Below, piece by piece: positions 22,147 to 35,597 of a DNA stretch of 64,000 bases; the stretch's first letter is position 1, and each line of letters starts with the position of its first letter. The stretch is taken from positions 18,132,598-18,196,597 of the forward strand of contig NC_063439.1 of assembly GCF_020379485.1 (NCBI RefSeq), read 5' to 3'. A model generated the notes under the pieces. It saw nothing but the letters and a program-made list of their open reading frames with translations. It was not told the DNA's origin and made no database searches. This DNA comes from Brassica napus. Taxonomy: Eukaryota > Streptophyta > Magnoliopsida > Brassicales > Brassicaceae. The position numbers were made by a program, and so were the translations under genes.

Positions 22147-24237
22147 ATGGCGAAGAACTCGAAGCAGAACATGTCGGTGCTACTAACAAAGCTCGGAGAC
22201 CGAGACACCTTCACAATGGCGGCACGTGAGCTCGACTTGATGGCGAGACAGATTGATCCATCCTCCGGGAATCTCCAGTCTTTCATCTCCGTCATACTCT
22301 CCGCCGACACAGGCGACAAACCGGCGGTTCGCAAGCATTGCATCCACCTGCTCGCCGTCTTGTCCGTCTCTCTCCCTCCCAATTCTCTCTCTCCTTTCCT
22401 CTCCAAGATCCTCGCCCGCCTCACGCGCCGCCTCCGCGATCCCGACTCCTCCATCCGCTCGACGTGCGTGGCGGCCGTGTCGGCGATCTCTTCCCGGACG
22501 ACGAAGCCTCCTTTCGCCTCCGCCTTCATGAAGCCGTTGGCGGAGGCGCTTTTCACGGAGCAGGAGGTGAACGCGCAGATCGGAGCGGCGCTGTGTCTCG
22601 CGGCGGCCATCGATGCGGCGGAGGATCCGGATCCGGTGAGGTTGGGGGAGGTGCTGCTTCCTCGGGTGGAGAAGCTGGTGAAGTGTAAGGCTTTCAAGGC
22701 GAAGTCGGCGGGAGTGGTTGTGATCGGAAGCGTGATTGGTGCCGGTGGTGTTGCCGGTGGTGGGGGATTGAAAGGGCTTGTGGATTGCTTGGTTAGTTTC
22801 TTGAGTAGTGAAGATTGGGCGGCGAGGAAAGCCGCCGCTGAAGCTTTGGGGAAGTTAGCTACGGTGGAGAGGAATGGCTTGGGGGAGTTCAAAGCTAAGT
22901 CTTTGAAGATCTTCGAAACCAAGAGATACGACAAGGTTTTGTTTTTATTATGTCTGAGTGTAGTTTTGTTTTGTCAAAGCATGATCACAAGTTTTGATTA
23001 TGTGTGTTTAGGTGAAAGCTGTGAGAGATGTGATGAATCAGATGATGGAGGCGTGGAGACAAGTCCCTGATTTGTCTGAAGAGGTTTCTCCACCAAGATC
23101 TAATGCTTCTTCTAAAGGTATCTTTCCTCTACCATTAGATCTTTAGCTATATTAGGAAATTTTTTTGTTGTTTAGTGTACTTACTATTCTTGGTTAAAAT
23201 CTTATTAGCTTTGTTGCTTGATTTTTAGGTGATGCAAGTGATGGACGTTACCCTTTATCAGCGTCTAGAGTTGCGTCAACGCCTGGTAAACCAAGAACGA
23301 CTCCACCGGGGAGCTCACTAGCCACCACGGCTAGGAAACGGACTAACGTAAAAGGCAGTGATCAGAAGAAAACAAGTTCAGTACCATCGCGTGTTAAATC
23401 AAACGCAAGGAGAAGATTGGACTGGAAAGCTGGAGGAGAGCCTCTTGGAGAAGAGTATCATGATCATAATGAGAACACAAAGGAAGTGAGTCACTCTAAT
23501 CACGAGAAGATGCAGAAGCTAGGAAGTGTTAGTAGTTCTGTTACTGGCAATCTCCCACTATCCGCTGCTAATGTAGTGGCTACAGGACATCATCATGTCT
23601 TGTCTGAAAACCAGAACAGTAGTAATAACTGCAAAGGGTTTGAAGATATGTCTCTGATCCGTAGTCAGCTTGTTCAGATTGAACAGCAGCAATCCAATCT
23701 AATGGATCTTCTTCAGGTAGCAATGAAACGCTGATTTTTCTTACATTTCCGTACTAGTACCTGAAACTCAGTTTGTGTTTTGTAATTTCATTAGAGATTT
23801 GTCGGAAGCTCGCAAAATGGAATGCGTGCTCTGGAAACACGAGTTCACGGCCTAGAACTTGCGATGGATGAGATATCTTATGACTTGGCAGTTTCAAATG
23901 GGAGGATGAGTAACGGTTCAGGCAGAAACGGCTGTTGTCTCATACCTCCTGGAAGTTTCATTAGATCCAAATTCTGGAAGAAACCAGAGCAGCAGCAGTA
24001 TTCAGCACCGAGGATGGCTACTTATAGGAACAGGAATGCACAAACCATGGGGACTCAAGACTCCAGGCAGCGGTTCAATGGTGCTGCGGGATTTATAGTC
24101 AACCCACTAGCTGAAGTTCGACCAGAGCATGGATCTGCAGGTTATACAAGTTTTGTTATATTCAGTTCTTGTGTTTTAGTCAATAACGTGACGAATAATA
24201 CTTGTTTGATTGTTTTGCAGCTTTTCCTCACAATTAA
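22147..24237 (+). CDS. TORTIFOLIA1-like microtubule-associated protein (ARM/HEAT repeats)
   Basis: Five exons: 22147-22935, 23012-23117, 23229-23716, 23795-24140 and 24221-24237, giving 581 residues ending AAFPHN. Residues 1-270 are GC-rich HEAT/ARM repeats, as in the microtubule-binding N-terminus of TOR1/SPIRAL2: TKLGDRDTFTMAARELD, KHCIHLLAVLS, LARLTRRLRDPDSSIRSTC, NAQIGAALCLAAAID and EDWAARKAAAEALGKLA. A basic Ser/Thr/Pro linker follows (about 300-380). The C-terminal part carries the TOR1 signature: SLIRSQLVQIEQQQSNLMDL, then FVGSSQNGMRALETRVHGLE and MDEISYDLA. TOR1-type proteins bind cortical microtubules and control helical growth and minus-end stability. Position matches At5g62580. Exact family member is not assigned; coding looks intact. 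Confidence 0.93.
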
Positions 24238-25844
24238 AAGGAAGAAGAGGAAACAAAAACTTCAAAGATTTTCTGAGAATTAGAAACCACTGTGTGAGAA
24301 TATGGTGATTCATACTAATTACCAAGTTATATATTAGTACTACTACTACTACTACCCTAAGGTCGCAACCATTTTAGTATTTCTTCTTTCTTCAAAATAT
24401 GTTGTGTACTAAAATCCTTAAAGAAAATTAGATGGTGATGAAGATATTCAATATATGTGTGAAATTTATGATGATATGTTGCTCTTCTTGTCAGAGTTTG
24501 CGTTATGATGTAAATGAGTCAGTTTTCATGTCTTATATTTACAAACGATGATTTGCTAAAATCTGTAACAATTGTATGTTTCTTTTGTTTTGTTTTTGGT
24601 GAGTTCAGACAATATACTAGTAAAACACTTGCCTAAAAAAGGAACAAGGAACAATACAATTTAATTTGATTATTAAGTAGCTGCCTAACTTGTGGTAGGT
24701 AAATTCACGGGTTAGATAATTGAAGTGGTTGGCAACTGTTTTACTTTCTCTACTTTGGAAAAGAAAATGAATTCATATCTACTTTTCGCTGAATTAAGTA
24801 TTTGCCCACACTGTTGTCTGTTGCTATTTCTGCTGCGTTCTTGTGTCATAATGAGAACTTTATGGGCAAATAAATAGTTTAGTAGGTTTCTCGAAAATAA
24901 AAGAGAAACTTTACATTATCATTGACTCTTTGTTTGAGTATCGGAAATTTCAAAATTGATCAGTTCGTTTCGCTGACACAGTGACACTATATGAGAGATA
25001 TACTGAAGTTTCGGATAATAAAATGATTTGCCAGGAATGGAAAACACATGAAATCTGACAGAAGAGAGAAGTATTCTAGAGTGAACTCAGGAAACAAAGC
25101 TACAACATAATGCTCAATCAATTGTGTTATCATGTGACTTTAGAGTAAAGACTACTCATGAAAAGCTGTCGATCACCAAGATGTTAAAATTGAGATTAAG
25201 ATAAGACAGTATAGTAATAGAGTAACAAAGTGGAACACACAGAAATGCATAGTTACTGCTTTGCAATGTTAATTAGACATAAAGTGAGAAAAAAGGAATC
25301 AAGTGAAACCTGAAAGCAAAAAATATCACCTCACTTCCATCAAGATTTGCTTTTATCCTAAGGAAAGTAACATTCAAGCTCTGTTGTTGCCAATCTTCTT
25401 CACCTTTTAATTTTATTATCAATTTGAAACAATGTTGAACATCTTGTGTCTTATGACTTGGTTTGATCAAAAAACTGAGAAAAGAGTAATACTCTGTAAG
25501 CTTAACAAGAAAGAAGAACATGGATGCTTTTGTATATAATCCCCACTCAAAATCATACCAATCCCTGAAGGGGAAAAGGATCCCTTCTGTTTTCTCTCAC
25601 CCGGTTTAATTAAAAATAGATTGAAGTTTGGTTCTTCGCACTGGGATAAACCGGCCAAAGAATGGAACAACGGCTCACACCAGAAAGGAATACAACAAAA
25701 TAGAAAAAAATCTTTATGAACAAAAAACATCAAATCTCTCAACCTTTGGATAAAAGACCATCAAAAGGGGTCTATGCAAAAATTGACCTTTCTATGGCTC
25801 TTCCCACTTTTCTTTCTTTCTTTCTTTGTTTGTTTTCATCATCT
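24238..25844. other. Intergenic between convergent genes
   Basis: 3' ends of the TORTIFOLIA1-like gene (+) and MOS14 (-) face each other. A short TAC repeat lies near 24340. No further gene recognised. Confidence 0.55.
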
Positions 25845-28800
25845 TTATGATACAGGAGCAACCAGATTCAACTCAAGCGGCTTCAAAGCTGCCTGAACAA
25901 GTTCTTGAACAGTACGGTTACGGCGACAAACATCTGAAAGTTCCTCTGCGTGTCCTATCAGAGAATTCACATCTGCTCCATAAGCAGCATCGGATAACCC
26001 TTGTAAGAACTTAGCAGACTCGGTCTCTGTAACAGCTGTTCGAGGTATCAGGCTAACAGTTGCCTTAGCCCAACCCACTGCTTGTAAACCGTATGTTCTG
26101 GTCAGAGCTAGCAGCGCATATGTTACCTAACCCAAAACCCACATTCATAAACAAATGAACGGTGTTTCAAAGGCTTACAAAAACATCAGTCTCAATGCAG
26201 TAAGTAGACGATAGATAGATTCCTAAATTTACCGTATCCAGCCGAGAACTGGGAAGTGCTCCTGCTAATGATGAAATCAAGATTCTGGTGATTGTAGCTC
26301 CCCGGGGAATAATGACATTGTCCCTGATTCGTTTGAACTGCTCTTCATTCACAGATTTCTCGAGGTCAAAAATGTCGGATAAGAAGGTCAATATCGAGTG
26401 GCAGGCCTCTCTGGAGGAAATGATGTTCAAAACATCAATGTCAAAACCTTCAAGGAAAAAACAGCTTACGATGAACATCCTATAGAGTACGAACCTGTGC
26501 TGCACCGTCATTCCAATAATTGCGCAATCTACAATTGGTGAAAATATATGAGAAGGAATAAATAAATGCGGACAGTAACGGAGACATCTCGATGCCAACA
26601 AAAAGCAATCATCAGCTATGTCTGGTCTAGCAGTGACTTCCTGTAAGAATGTAAAAGGGAATCAGACACCACATAGGACATAGTAACTTGATCAGAATAT
26701 ATAATACTAATAAGTTAGATCATCAACCTTGATACTTGTCATAAGACATGTTGTGTGAGCAAAGAGTGTTTCAATCAGATTCTTCAAGTAGTCGGCACAA
26801 GACGGGTCTGAACCAAAAATCTGCAAAATCCCAGGAAGATTAGATTCTCTAGAGCTTTCTCTAAAGTTTTATTTTCCCCAAGCATTTCATGGAATGAAAA
26901 TAACACAGAGTACCTTTATAACTTCACTGGAGAGATAGAGAAAGCATGGCTGATGATGCTGCTGATAGTGAAATTGAATTTTTGCCAGCATTTCCCCAAT
27001 TGTGTTAATTATGTATCTTCGAGAAGTACGTACCTACAAACATAACTCCAACCATTAGCAAACAGAGGAACAAGAAGATATAAGTACAATAAAAAGTAAA
27101 AAAACAAAGGTGTGAAGCTCACAGCATATTTGCATGCTCTGCATAGAGCTTCCATTGTCCTCATGTCCCAAGGACGACTGCAGTAAAACAATTTTTTTCA
27201 AAGTAAGAAGTGACATACTAAGTATTTTGAAGAACATATGTTAATCATCATGTGTCTAGAAACACTCACGCATCAAAAATTACTCTGAAAATAGCCCAAT
27301 GTTTATTGATCTCAGCAGCAACAGCTTCAGGGTGGTTCACATACCTAAAGGTAGTAGCTTCTGTTAGCAAGACCAAACAAATCGTGCGGAGTTACATTGC
27401 ATTATTAAGATGGTATACAAACCTGAACAGGAAGGCAAAACGGTCAATATGAACAGTCAATTCCCGGGCATGCTTCTTGTCCAAATCTTCTTTCGCAGCT
27501 TCCTGATTCACATGATTATAGTTCTCATCATTATTAACATTGTATTATAACAACCATGCAAAAAGTCAAGATGGCGAACCTCTAAAGGAGAAGCGGCTAA
27601 TAAGCATAATTTCTCAAGCGCACTCCTGGCTTGATCTAAAGGAAGTTCTGTAACAACCATACTGCATAAAAAAATATTAGAGATGTTAATAGCACACAAT
27701 GAGGAGATATAATCCATCATTAGGTTGACCCCATACCCTAAAGCTTCAACGAGATTTAGCGAATCCTCAGCAGATACTTTATAACCACTGCCGCCATTAA
27801 TTGCCATACAATAGATTGTAAATAAATCTTCGAAATACCCGCAAAGATTTTTTCGGCAATCTGCAGTTAAAAGTTGATCAAACAGGCGTCAGAATTTACT
27901 AACATTTTAAAACCAATAAGAGAGAATACACCAAATATAATATATGCGTATCAGATTAACAACAAGCAATCCGCATTTAAAAAACATTAGCTGTTAGATA
28001 GCTTTAAGTTTTGTAGTTACTACCAGTATGGTTTCACACCACATACATAAAGCATACAACAAAATTCTAAATACTTGCCAGTATTGCAATGCACCCTATA
28101 TGCTAGCAAGTCAGTAGAGTCGAAGCATATCCGTTAGCGTGGGTTCCAGTCAGACCTTTCGACTAACTGCCATTTTTGAAGCAGGTCAGTATGCAATTGT
28201 ATTTTTACAGAGGTCAGAACTTCACACTTCCTAAGAGAAAACTAACAACCAGAATTTAGTTCGCAAGTGAAATACGAAACTACTTAAAGTGTTATTCTTT
28301 CTGCCAGGACAGAACTTAAAAAACACTCAGGAAGAGCAATATTTATCAAAGGGGAGCTGGTTTATTCCTTTATAACCAACAGATAGTTGGCTAAAACCAA
28401 AATATCAATATAAAAATATGTTAGTCATGGTCGAGAAACAACAAAGAAATTATAGAGCAAGTTTTGAGGTATATGCATACTCGTCATAATGTCATTGTTA
28501 TGCTTAGTAGTAAAAAGAGAAGGAAGACTTGTTAGGTTTGGAAGAATGAATACAATACCATCACAGATATGTCTAAAAGCCAAAGCTGCAGCTGCTGCAC
28601 AATCCTCAGATGCCCCCATTCCACTCATAAGAATTCTAATGATCGACGGCAATATTGACACACTAGCTGGCGCAGCATTAAGCCATTTTGAATAAGCCCC
28701 AACAAGTAAGCATGCTGAAAGCAAATACGGAAATAGATGTCTCATCATTAAGGAAACGGCTTCACACACAAGGTTTCTTTAGAGGATAAGCAAGCTTAAT

Positions 28801-31800
28801 CACCTGTCTGAAGCAGTTGCGCTTGCTGTGGAAGATTTTGAAGCAAGGCCATCACCTGAAAGTGGAATGTAAGAAGAATGAAATTTCCATGGATGATACA
28901 CAAGTATAGCAGAGTAGAATCGAAGTAAAGTTGTTTCAAAACATTAAACACACAGATTTGATGGGGCAAAGACCCACACACCTATCCAGCAGAAAAACTA
29001 AATGAGAAACTCATATTCCAGAGACTGTGACAAAAGAAATCGCAGCAGCACGATATATGAAGATGCACAGGCAGAAACTATCCATAATACAGACCTGGGG
29101 CATCACTTCAGCTTCAACAACTGAAACATAATTGGATATTGCCCAGATACAGAACAAAATAGCTTCAGCAGGACGCCATTCTTGAAACCCATTTCCTGGC
29201 TGAGCATTGGCCTGAGTACATATTTCACAAACGTCAAAGATATTACATCCTCAAATAATGTACAGAATGTATCTCTTTGGTGGTAATAATACAAATCACG
29301 TTAACGTACTTCTTATTTTCTCTTTAAAATATCGACAGTGCACATTCTTTATTTGATGATAGAACAAATATCATTCTTGTTAAGCTACAGCACAAACCTC
29401 AAGAAGCTTCATATAGAGAATCTTAAGCGTTGTATCACCTCCCAGGATTGACGCAGCGTCAGTTAATACATCTGCAACAGCTGCCAATATAAAACATTAC
29501 ATTAGTAGAAAACAACGGTTCAACTAAATAAAATAAGAAAAGCCATATGCGGCTATCATTACCATATCTTGTCTGCTTGAATTCTTTAAGGTCCTCATAC
29601 GAGAGGTCTTGATAATCTTCAGGATACTGAACTCTGAAGCCAACCTGTGAAGAGAAAACAGTTTATATGTTTAAACCCACAAGTGACATAAACCGCAGAG
29701 CATACAATAACTCATCCAATTTTCTGTTTTCCACCAAAATAAGAGCAATCAAATGAACGTCTTAATAACCCAGCATTTTCAAAAAGCAACATTAATAAAC
29801 ACAAAAGTCATCCATGCATCAGAAATCAATTCGTCTCTCTGGGTTAGAGCAAGTAACCCCTTATAAAAAAGTAAGACTTTAGAGTGGCTAACAAAAGTAT
29901 CAGATGAGACCAACATAACTCACCAAAGATACAAGGTTCTCATAGGCTGGCCGGAAGACATGCTGTCTTCGATTTCTTTCCGCTTCAATAGATGCTTCAC
30001 TACCCAAAGATATATAAGAATCCCTGGCAGATGAACACTCTTAGAATATGAAACTAGGACACCCAAAAAGCATATGCAAGGGCTGATGTTACCTCTTCGT
30101 CAACGTAAGTTGAAGACTGTGCCAAAAGTTAAAGGTCATTGAGGCTATATCAAATTCTGGGTGAGCAGTAACTTCCAGCAGGGCATGCACAATAACCATC
30201 GATTCATCTGAACCTGAGGTCAGAAAGAGTATGCTTCAAATATTTTGAGATTACCAACTAAAGAATTTGCAGTACCGAAGGCAATCAAGAGACATGAAAC
30301 GGAACACTTAAAACAACAGGGGAGGGTAGTAGAACTGAGGCAGCATACCAGTCGCAATCAATTCAACATATGAATCCCCAACGTCGGCGAATAATCGACC
30401 AATGGCTTTGACATCTTCTTCATCCTGAAAATGGAATAATTCTAAGAGGCAAAAGAAAAAATACAATCGCGTGCCAAAATTACAACGAATTATGAGGGGT
30501 GGTATCTTTAGCAGCATTTACCAATTTCTCTAACCACAAATATTCCAAGTCATATAAGCAACAAAATCATAGGCTTTCAAGCCGCAACCAGTAGAACAGG
30601 AACGACATGAAATAACAAAATCTTAATACCAAGCAGATTCAGCCATCGACTTGCCTATACTAAAGGTGAACAGGATCATAACAGTACCTTTGAAGAATCT
30701 CTTAGATGCGCCTTAAGACTTAGAATTTGAGGCACAATAACTTGAATTAAGGGTGTTTGCGCAGAAATACCACCAGAGCTTGGCGATGCCGTGTGATGTA
30801 TCAATTCGGAGATAACTGCGAAGTCGAAAATGAAGTTTATCTATGAATAGTCTAATAATGAATCCTAGATACGAGAAGGAACCATTGACTTGCTAACTAA
30901 AAGATAGTAGAAGACATTTTCTATTTAACAAAGTATTAAAAAGTTCAGTTCCTTATAATGCAGGTGAAAAAATATCTTAAAGCAGTACAGTATCTATACA
31001 CTCCAACCCGCTTAAAACACACTAATCTCTAGAAGTCAACAAGGAAAGGTTAACACATATTTATAATAGCTCTATTTACAAATTTCGAACTGAGGATATT
31101 CCAACTATGAGACCAAGACACCAAGTACGCTAGAAAATTACAGCAGCTTCCATAAAATCACAATACTAGAAATGGTTTCACAATATCTACTCAACTATAA
31201 ATAGTTATCCAAAATTAGTATATATGAGCTTTCCAACGAGCAATACCATTGACAGATGCATCGGAGAGTGGATCGCAGTTTAAACTTGAGAGAGCTGAGT
31301 GAACCAATGGGTGACAGGCAAGCACTGCTCCAGGAATCCTGAAAAAATACATCCCACAAGTTTACCATCATACAGCTCAGTCAGCATCATCGTTGCTAAG
31401 TTTAATATATCGGTGAAAGTAGTGAAAACTAGCTAGTCAACCAACAGCTATGGACCAAATACACTTGGCTCTGTGTCTAAGAGATTCTATAAGAACAAAA
31501 CATTGCAACCCAGATAGCAAAACATGTTATATCTGATGCCATCAGTCCTATATTATAATGAATGTTTGGTATTTAATCTGACGAAACTCACAACGAATAA
31601 TCTAGAAAAGCTTTCGCTCTAGATCAAAATGGAGATAGAAAAGCAAAAGAAAAAGAGCATACCCATGCCTAAGACGGAGCCAAGAAGCAAATGCCTCAAG
31701 AACCTGAAATTCCCAAGTCACAAAAGAAATAGTTGACGATAAGTGACCCCTCGCAACACCAGAAACACTAGCTGATCAAACACACAGAGACACAAAAACT

Positions 31801-33692
31801 AATTCTACCCGAATTTTAGACATACAAGCCACTTTTTGGAAGATGATGATATGCCAGAAGAAATATTAAAATTTGGCAGGAAAATGAAAGCGTAAGTTAA
31901 TCAACACAACGGGCATAGGAAACATAAAACATGGCTTCTCGAAGATTTAAAGTGATGTTGAGAAGGATCACAGAGATTGGAAAAGGAATAACAAACTATA
32001 TGTATGGAACTATGACACCACTCTATAGGAAAAAAGAAGAAGATAAGCTCTGACCTGTTCCTTAAGTTCAATTATATTCAAACATGCTGTTAATATACTA
32101 AGTGCAGCTTCCATTTGCGAAGTAAGCTCATTCTCAAATTGACGTCGTCGATCCGGACGAGCAGCTATTTTGTAGTTAAACGTTTCCTGGTCACAGCAGG
32201 AAGGACAACAAAAATCAAGACATTGCATTTGCATAACCATCTAAAGTGAAGTCCCTAAAGAGGGATCAAATTAACTAAAGGAAAGGTCGACATTATGGAA
32301 TCTTCCATCATTTACAAATCTCAACATTTTCTACATATACGGTCATGCAAAATAGCTTTCCAGGAAACGACAACCTCTTGTCTAAGTACTACGTAAGGGA
32401 CTGAAATAACACTTATAGAGTAACATAAAATGCATATTTAGAAACAGAAAGAAGGTACTTAATATTCGCGTTAGACATCCTCAACCTTAAGCTTAGTTTT
32501 ACTCAATTTGAGGTCAACAATGCCAGCATAGCTAAGAAGTAAGCAGATCAAAGACAGACAGAAACAAGGCCTTTCACTACCGGCTAGACGAATTCATTTT
32601 CATAACTGGGGGAGGTGAACAATTAAATAAAGGAATGCAAAATACTCTACCTCGGGCAAAACTGTCAAGAGTTCCAAGAAACCAGGCACATACTCAGGAT
32701 GCATATTCATCTCATCCCTAAGCCAGCTAACTATACCACCATCTCCCCAATCAGCCGCAGGGACGTGCACCGCCAAGGCAGCAACAGCAATACTAATCTA
32801 CAATACAAATTAGTTGCATAAGATAATTCAACTTAAAGAGACAAGAGTTTTAACGCACAATAACAACTTCCACAAGTGCATAATGGAGAAAGATGTTGAA
32901 GCTAACCTGGGTCCTAACTTTGGGGGGGCCTTTGTGAAACTTTTTTAACAATGTCTGCACTCCAGAAAAAAGTGACAGTCAAATTATGCGGGGGGCACAC
33001 TCAGAAAGTAGTTGTCGAATACAAAGAGTACATGCTGCATACAACTATAGCCTGGAATGGTAAAACCTAGATACCAGCAAAACACTAATTCTTCAAAAGA
33101 ACAAAGATATATAAAACTACTCAGAAACCCCCAAAGTTACATGTAGAATAAAGACTTACCGTTAGTGATTGCCGTAGCTTCTGAAAAGCCCCAGGTGGTA
33201 GTTCTTCAAAATCTCGTTGAACCTTTTGAGTAAGACAGAGAAAATGTCAAGAGACAGAGTCTCCTCCAGTATGCATAATCAAAAACAATTAATTAGAGAG
33301 AGAGAGAGAGAGAGAGAGTTAAAAATGTGCTTTACCTTGCTTCGAAGGGTCTGAGAACAAAAGATCAAAGTTTCCAAATTGCTGGAAGAATCATGAAGTA
33401 AATTATCCGCAACCTAGAGAGAGTAACCATGGGTCAAAAAGATTATTAGAAAAAACTGATAAAACCCAGCAAATCGAGCTTCCTGCTAAAATCTAATAAC
33501 TAAAAACAAGGAATGAAGAACAATCGAACCCAGAAAAATCCAGGTTAAATCGGGCAAAGAATAACTAGCCTGCCAAGCATCGAGGGTTCCTTGGAAGTTC
33601 TGGAGCCATCGATCAGCTTGAACACGTACTGTATCATCCGGATGATGATACAGTGCGTTTAGGGCTTCTTTGACCGCGTTCTCGTGCTCCAT
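25845..33692 (-). CDS. MOS14: MOS14, transportin-SR (importin-beta family nuclear import receptor)
   Basis: 27 exons join without frame breaks into 957 residues, starting MEHENAVKEALNALYHHPDD and ending KPLELNLVAPVS; the Arabidopsis protein is 958. Exons (5' to 3'): 33692-33570, 33413-33336, 33222-33160, 32954-32907, 32797-32651, 32186-32055, 31703-31663, 31338-31247, 30815-30688, 30424-30349, 30213-30093, 30023-29924, 29644-29563, 29480-29398, 29211-29095, 28855-28804, 28714-28559, 27860-27737, 27661-27580, 27502-27423, 27344-27270, 27177-27123, 27033-26914, 26820-26728, 26640-26495, 26410-26233, 26126-25845. The N-terminus holds the RanGTP-binding importin/exportin repeat region and the rest is HEAT-like. 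MOS14 carries SR splicing factors into the nucleus and is needed for correct splicing of the R genes SNC1 and RPS4. Intron 1 uses a GC donor. Matches At5g62600. Confidence 0.97.
33294..33318. repeat. (AG)n microsatellite in MOS14 intron
   Basis: About 12 AG units in the second intron, just 3' of exon 2 in gene orientation. Likely polymorphic; no functional signal seen. Confidence 0.95.
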
Positions 33693-35441
33693 CGCTAAAT
33701 CCCCTTTCCCGTTTCTGCTCGTATGGGAGAAAGACCCTGAGATTGACGAAGACGATATATTGCCCAGCTGGAATTCGTCAAATCGATTTCGCTCAATTAG
33801 AAACAAACAAAGTTCCCTCTTTGTCAAAAAGGGTTTTTTTTTTGGCGCCCCTCAACCTCAGTGAAAGAGAGAGAAAGAGATCGAAATTTCGGATTTTGAT
33901 CTGAAAAGGGGATGAAGAAGAGAGAATCTCAGCCGTTGGATCCAATTACTTTGACTTTAAGTCAAATCCTTCTTTTTATTATTGGAAAATAATCTCCCAT
34001 TTATTTTCAAGAAGAGATTATTTACAGGTAAGTCTACTTTTTTCCAGTGAACGTATCAACATAAAAGTGATTGTTACAGGTACAGGATCTGAGAGCAGTA
34101 TATGAGATCTCTATGTGTTACTGAATCGATTTGCTAAAGCTATAACAGACAATACAACAATGTTGTTTTTATCAAGTGTTGATCTCTCTGGTCACTTTCA
34201 AATCTATCTTTACTTATTATAACAATGATAGACAAACAGTAGAAAGAAAAGGGGATGCACTCATTTTTACTGCCTACAAAAACACAACCATCAAAGAAGA
34301 TATATGTTTCTAGGGTGGTTCGGTTTAAGTTGCCATCGACCTGTGTGTAGACCGAATTCTATTTTAGGCCCTGGAAATTGTGCACAGTGTGGTGTAGACC
34401 AACTTCCATATACAATGCACTGATCATGCAGCTCCTTAAAAGCTGCTTAATGTTATTCTATGGGCGGGCCGTTTAAGATGAACATTTATCGGGACCGGCT
34501 TATTGCATGCAGTCATGCAGAGGGCGAGCAGTGAGACCGTTTTAGGTCCATCACCAAATTCTAAAGTTTTAGAAATCCAATTTTCCGCTAATATATGTTA
34601 TTACTTGATCAAACAGTTTAGTATACTTTTGCTATGAATATTGGCCAGTATTTAATTAAAAATATGTGTTCAAAAAAAAATTGAATAAAAAATCATGTTC
34701 AGTCTCACATTATTTGTAATTGCATAAATATGATGTACCAAAAATTCGACCTTTCCAATTACGATTGATCGGTTAGCTATCTTGTTGCTAGAGGTTTCTT
34801 TATGGATAGAGAGATGAGGAGAGGTATTTTCGTACGCGAGGGACTATTATTTGGTAACATTTTAGAAGATAACTAACTATAGGACTCTAAAAAATTATTT
34901 GCACAAGGGCCTTCAACCATTTTGAGCCGGCACTACCTTTATCATAAAAGCTTACGAGTCCTTTCGATTATCCAATAGCTCAAGAAAATATCATATTCTA
35001 CCGAAGACTTCTTTTGTGGATGAAGTCTAATTCTATGAAAAGCTCTATTTCTTGAATTACAAAAGAGTCTGGGTTTCTTTTCTCATTTTCTATATATTTT
35101 AGGGAGTGCAAATTGTAGAACAAAAATAGATTCATCTTGTTAGATAGCTTAGACAAAAATAGAAAAGAGACAATACAGGAACTTTGTTTAGGTGCAAAAG
35201 AAAAGTGAAAGGAAACAATTAAATTATAAAAATGGAATAATATTCTGTTGATACGATGAAAAAGAAAGGAGGGAACTTGTTTTGTGGCAACTCTCTAGAT
35301 TATCTTCTCTTGTTATTCATTACACATACGTATATATATATATGATCAGTGGATTTTCCTATGACAGGATCTTGGGTTTTACGTGTGCGGGGTTGCCTAA
35401 AAGTTCCTCCGAGGTCCCGGGCGGTATATATTACATCAAAT

Positions 35442-35597
35442 GGAAGTTTATCAAAACGATCATTTATCTGTTTAATACTTGCCATCGATGAACACGCGAG
35501 TATACTAGCAGCTGTTCATGGAAGTTTATCAAAACGATTATTTACCTGTTAAAATTCTTTCTCGATGAACACGCGAGTATACTAGCAGCTGTTCACC
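35442..35597. repeat. 78-bp tandem duplication
   Basis: Units at 35442-35519 and 35520-35597 both open GGAAGTTTATCAAAACGAT and both end with CGATGAACACGCGAGTATAC followed by TAGCAGCTGTTCA; the middle differs at several bases. No reading frame is conserved through both copies with a recognisable product. Confidence 0.9.

Noticed and set aside
22128..22934. 268-codon minus-strand frame opposite the first TORTIFOLIA1-like exon
   Set aside because: Mirror of a GC-rich exon; the plus strand carries the conserved ARM repeats.
16624..33692. Possibility that CBP60A and MOS14 form an immune gene cluster
   Set aside because: Both have immune roles in Arabidopsis, but their adjacency follows ordinary synteny with unrelated genes between; no sequence evidence of joint function.
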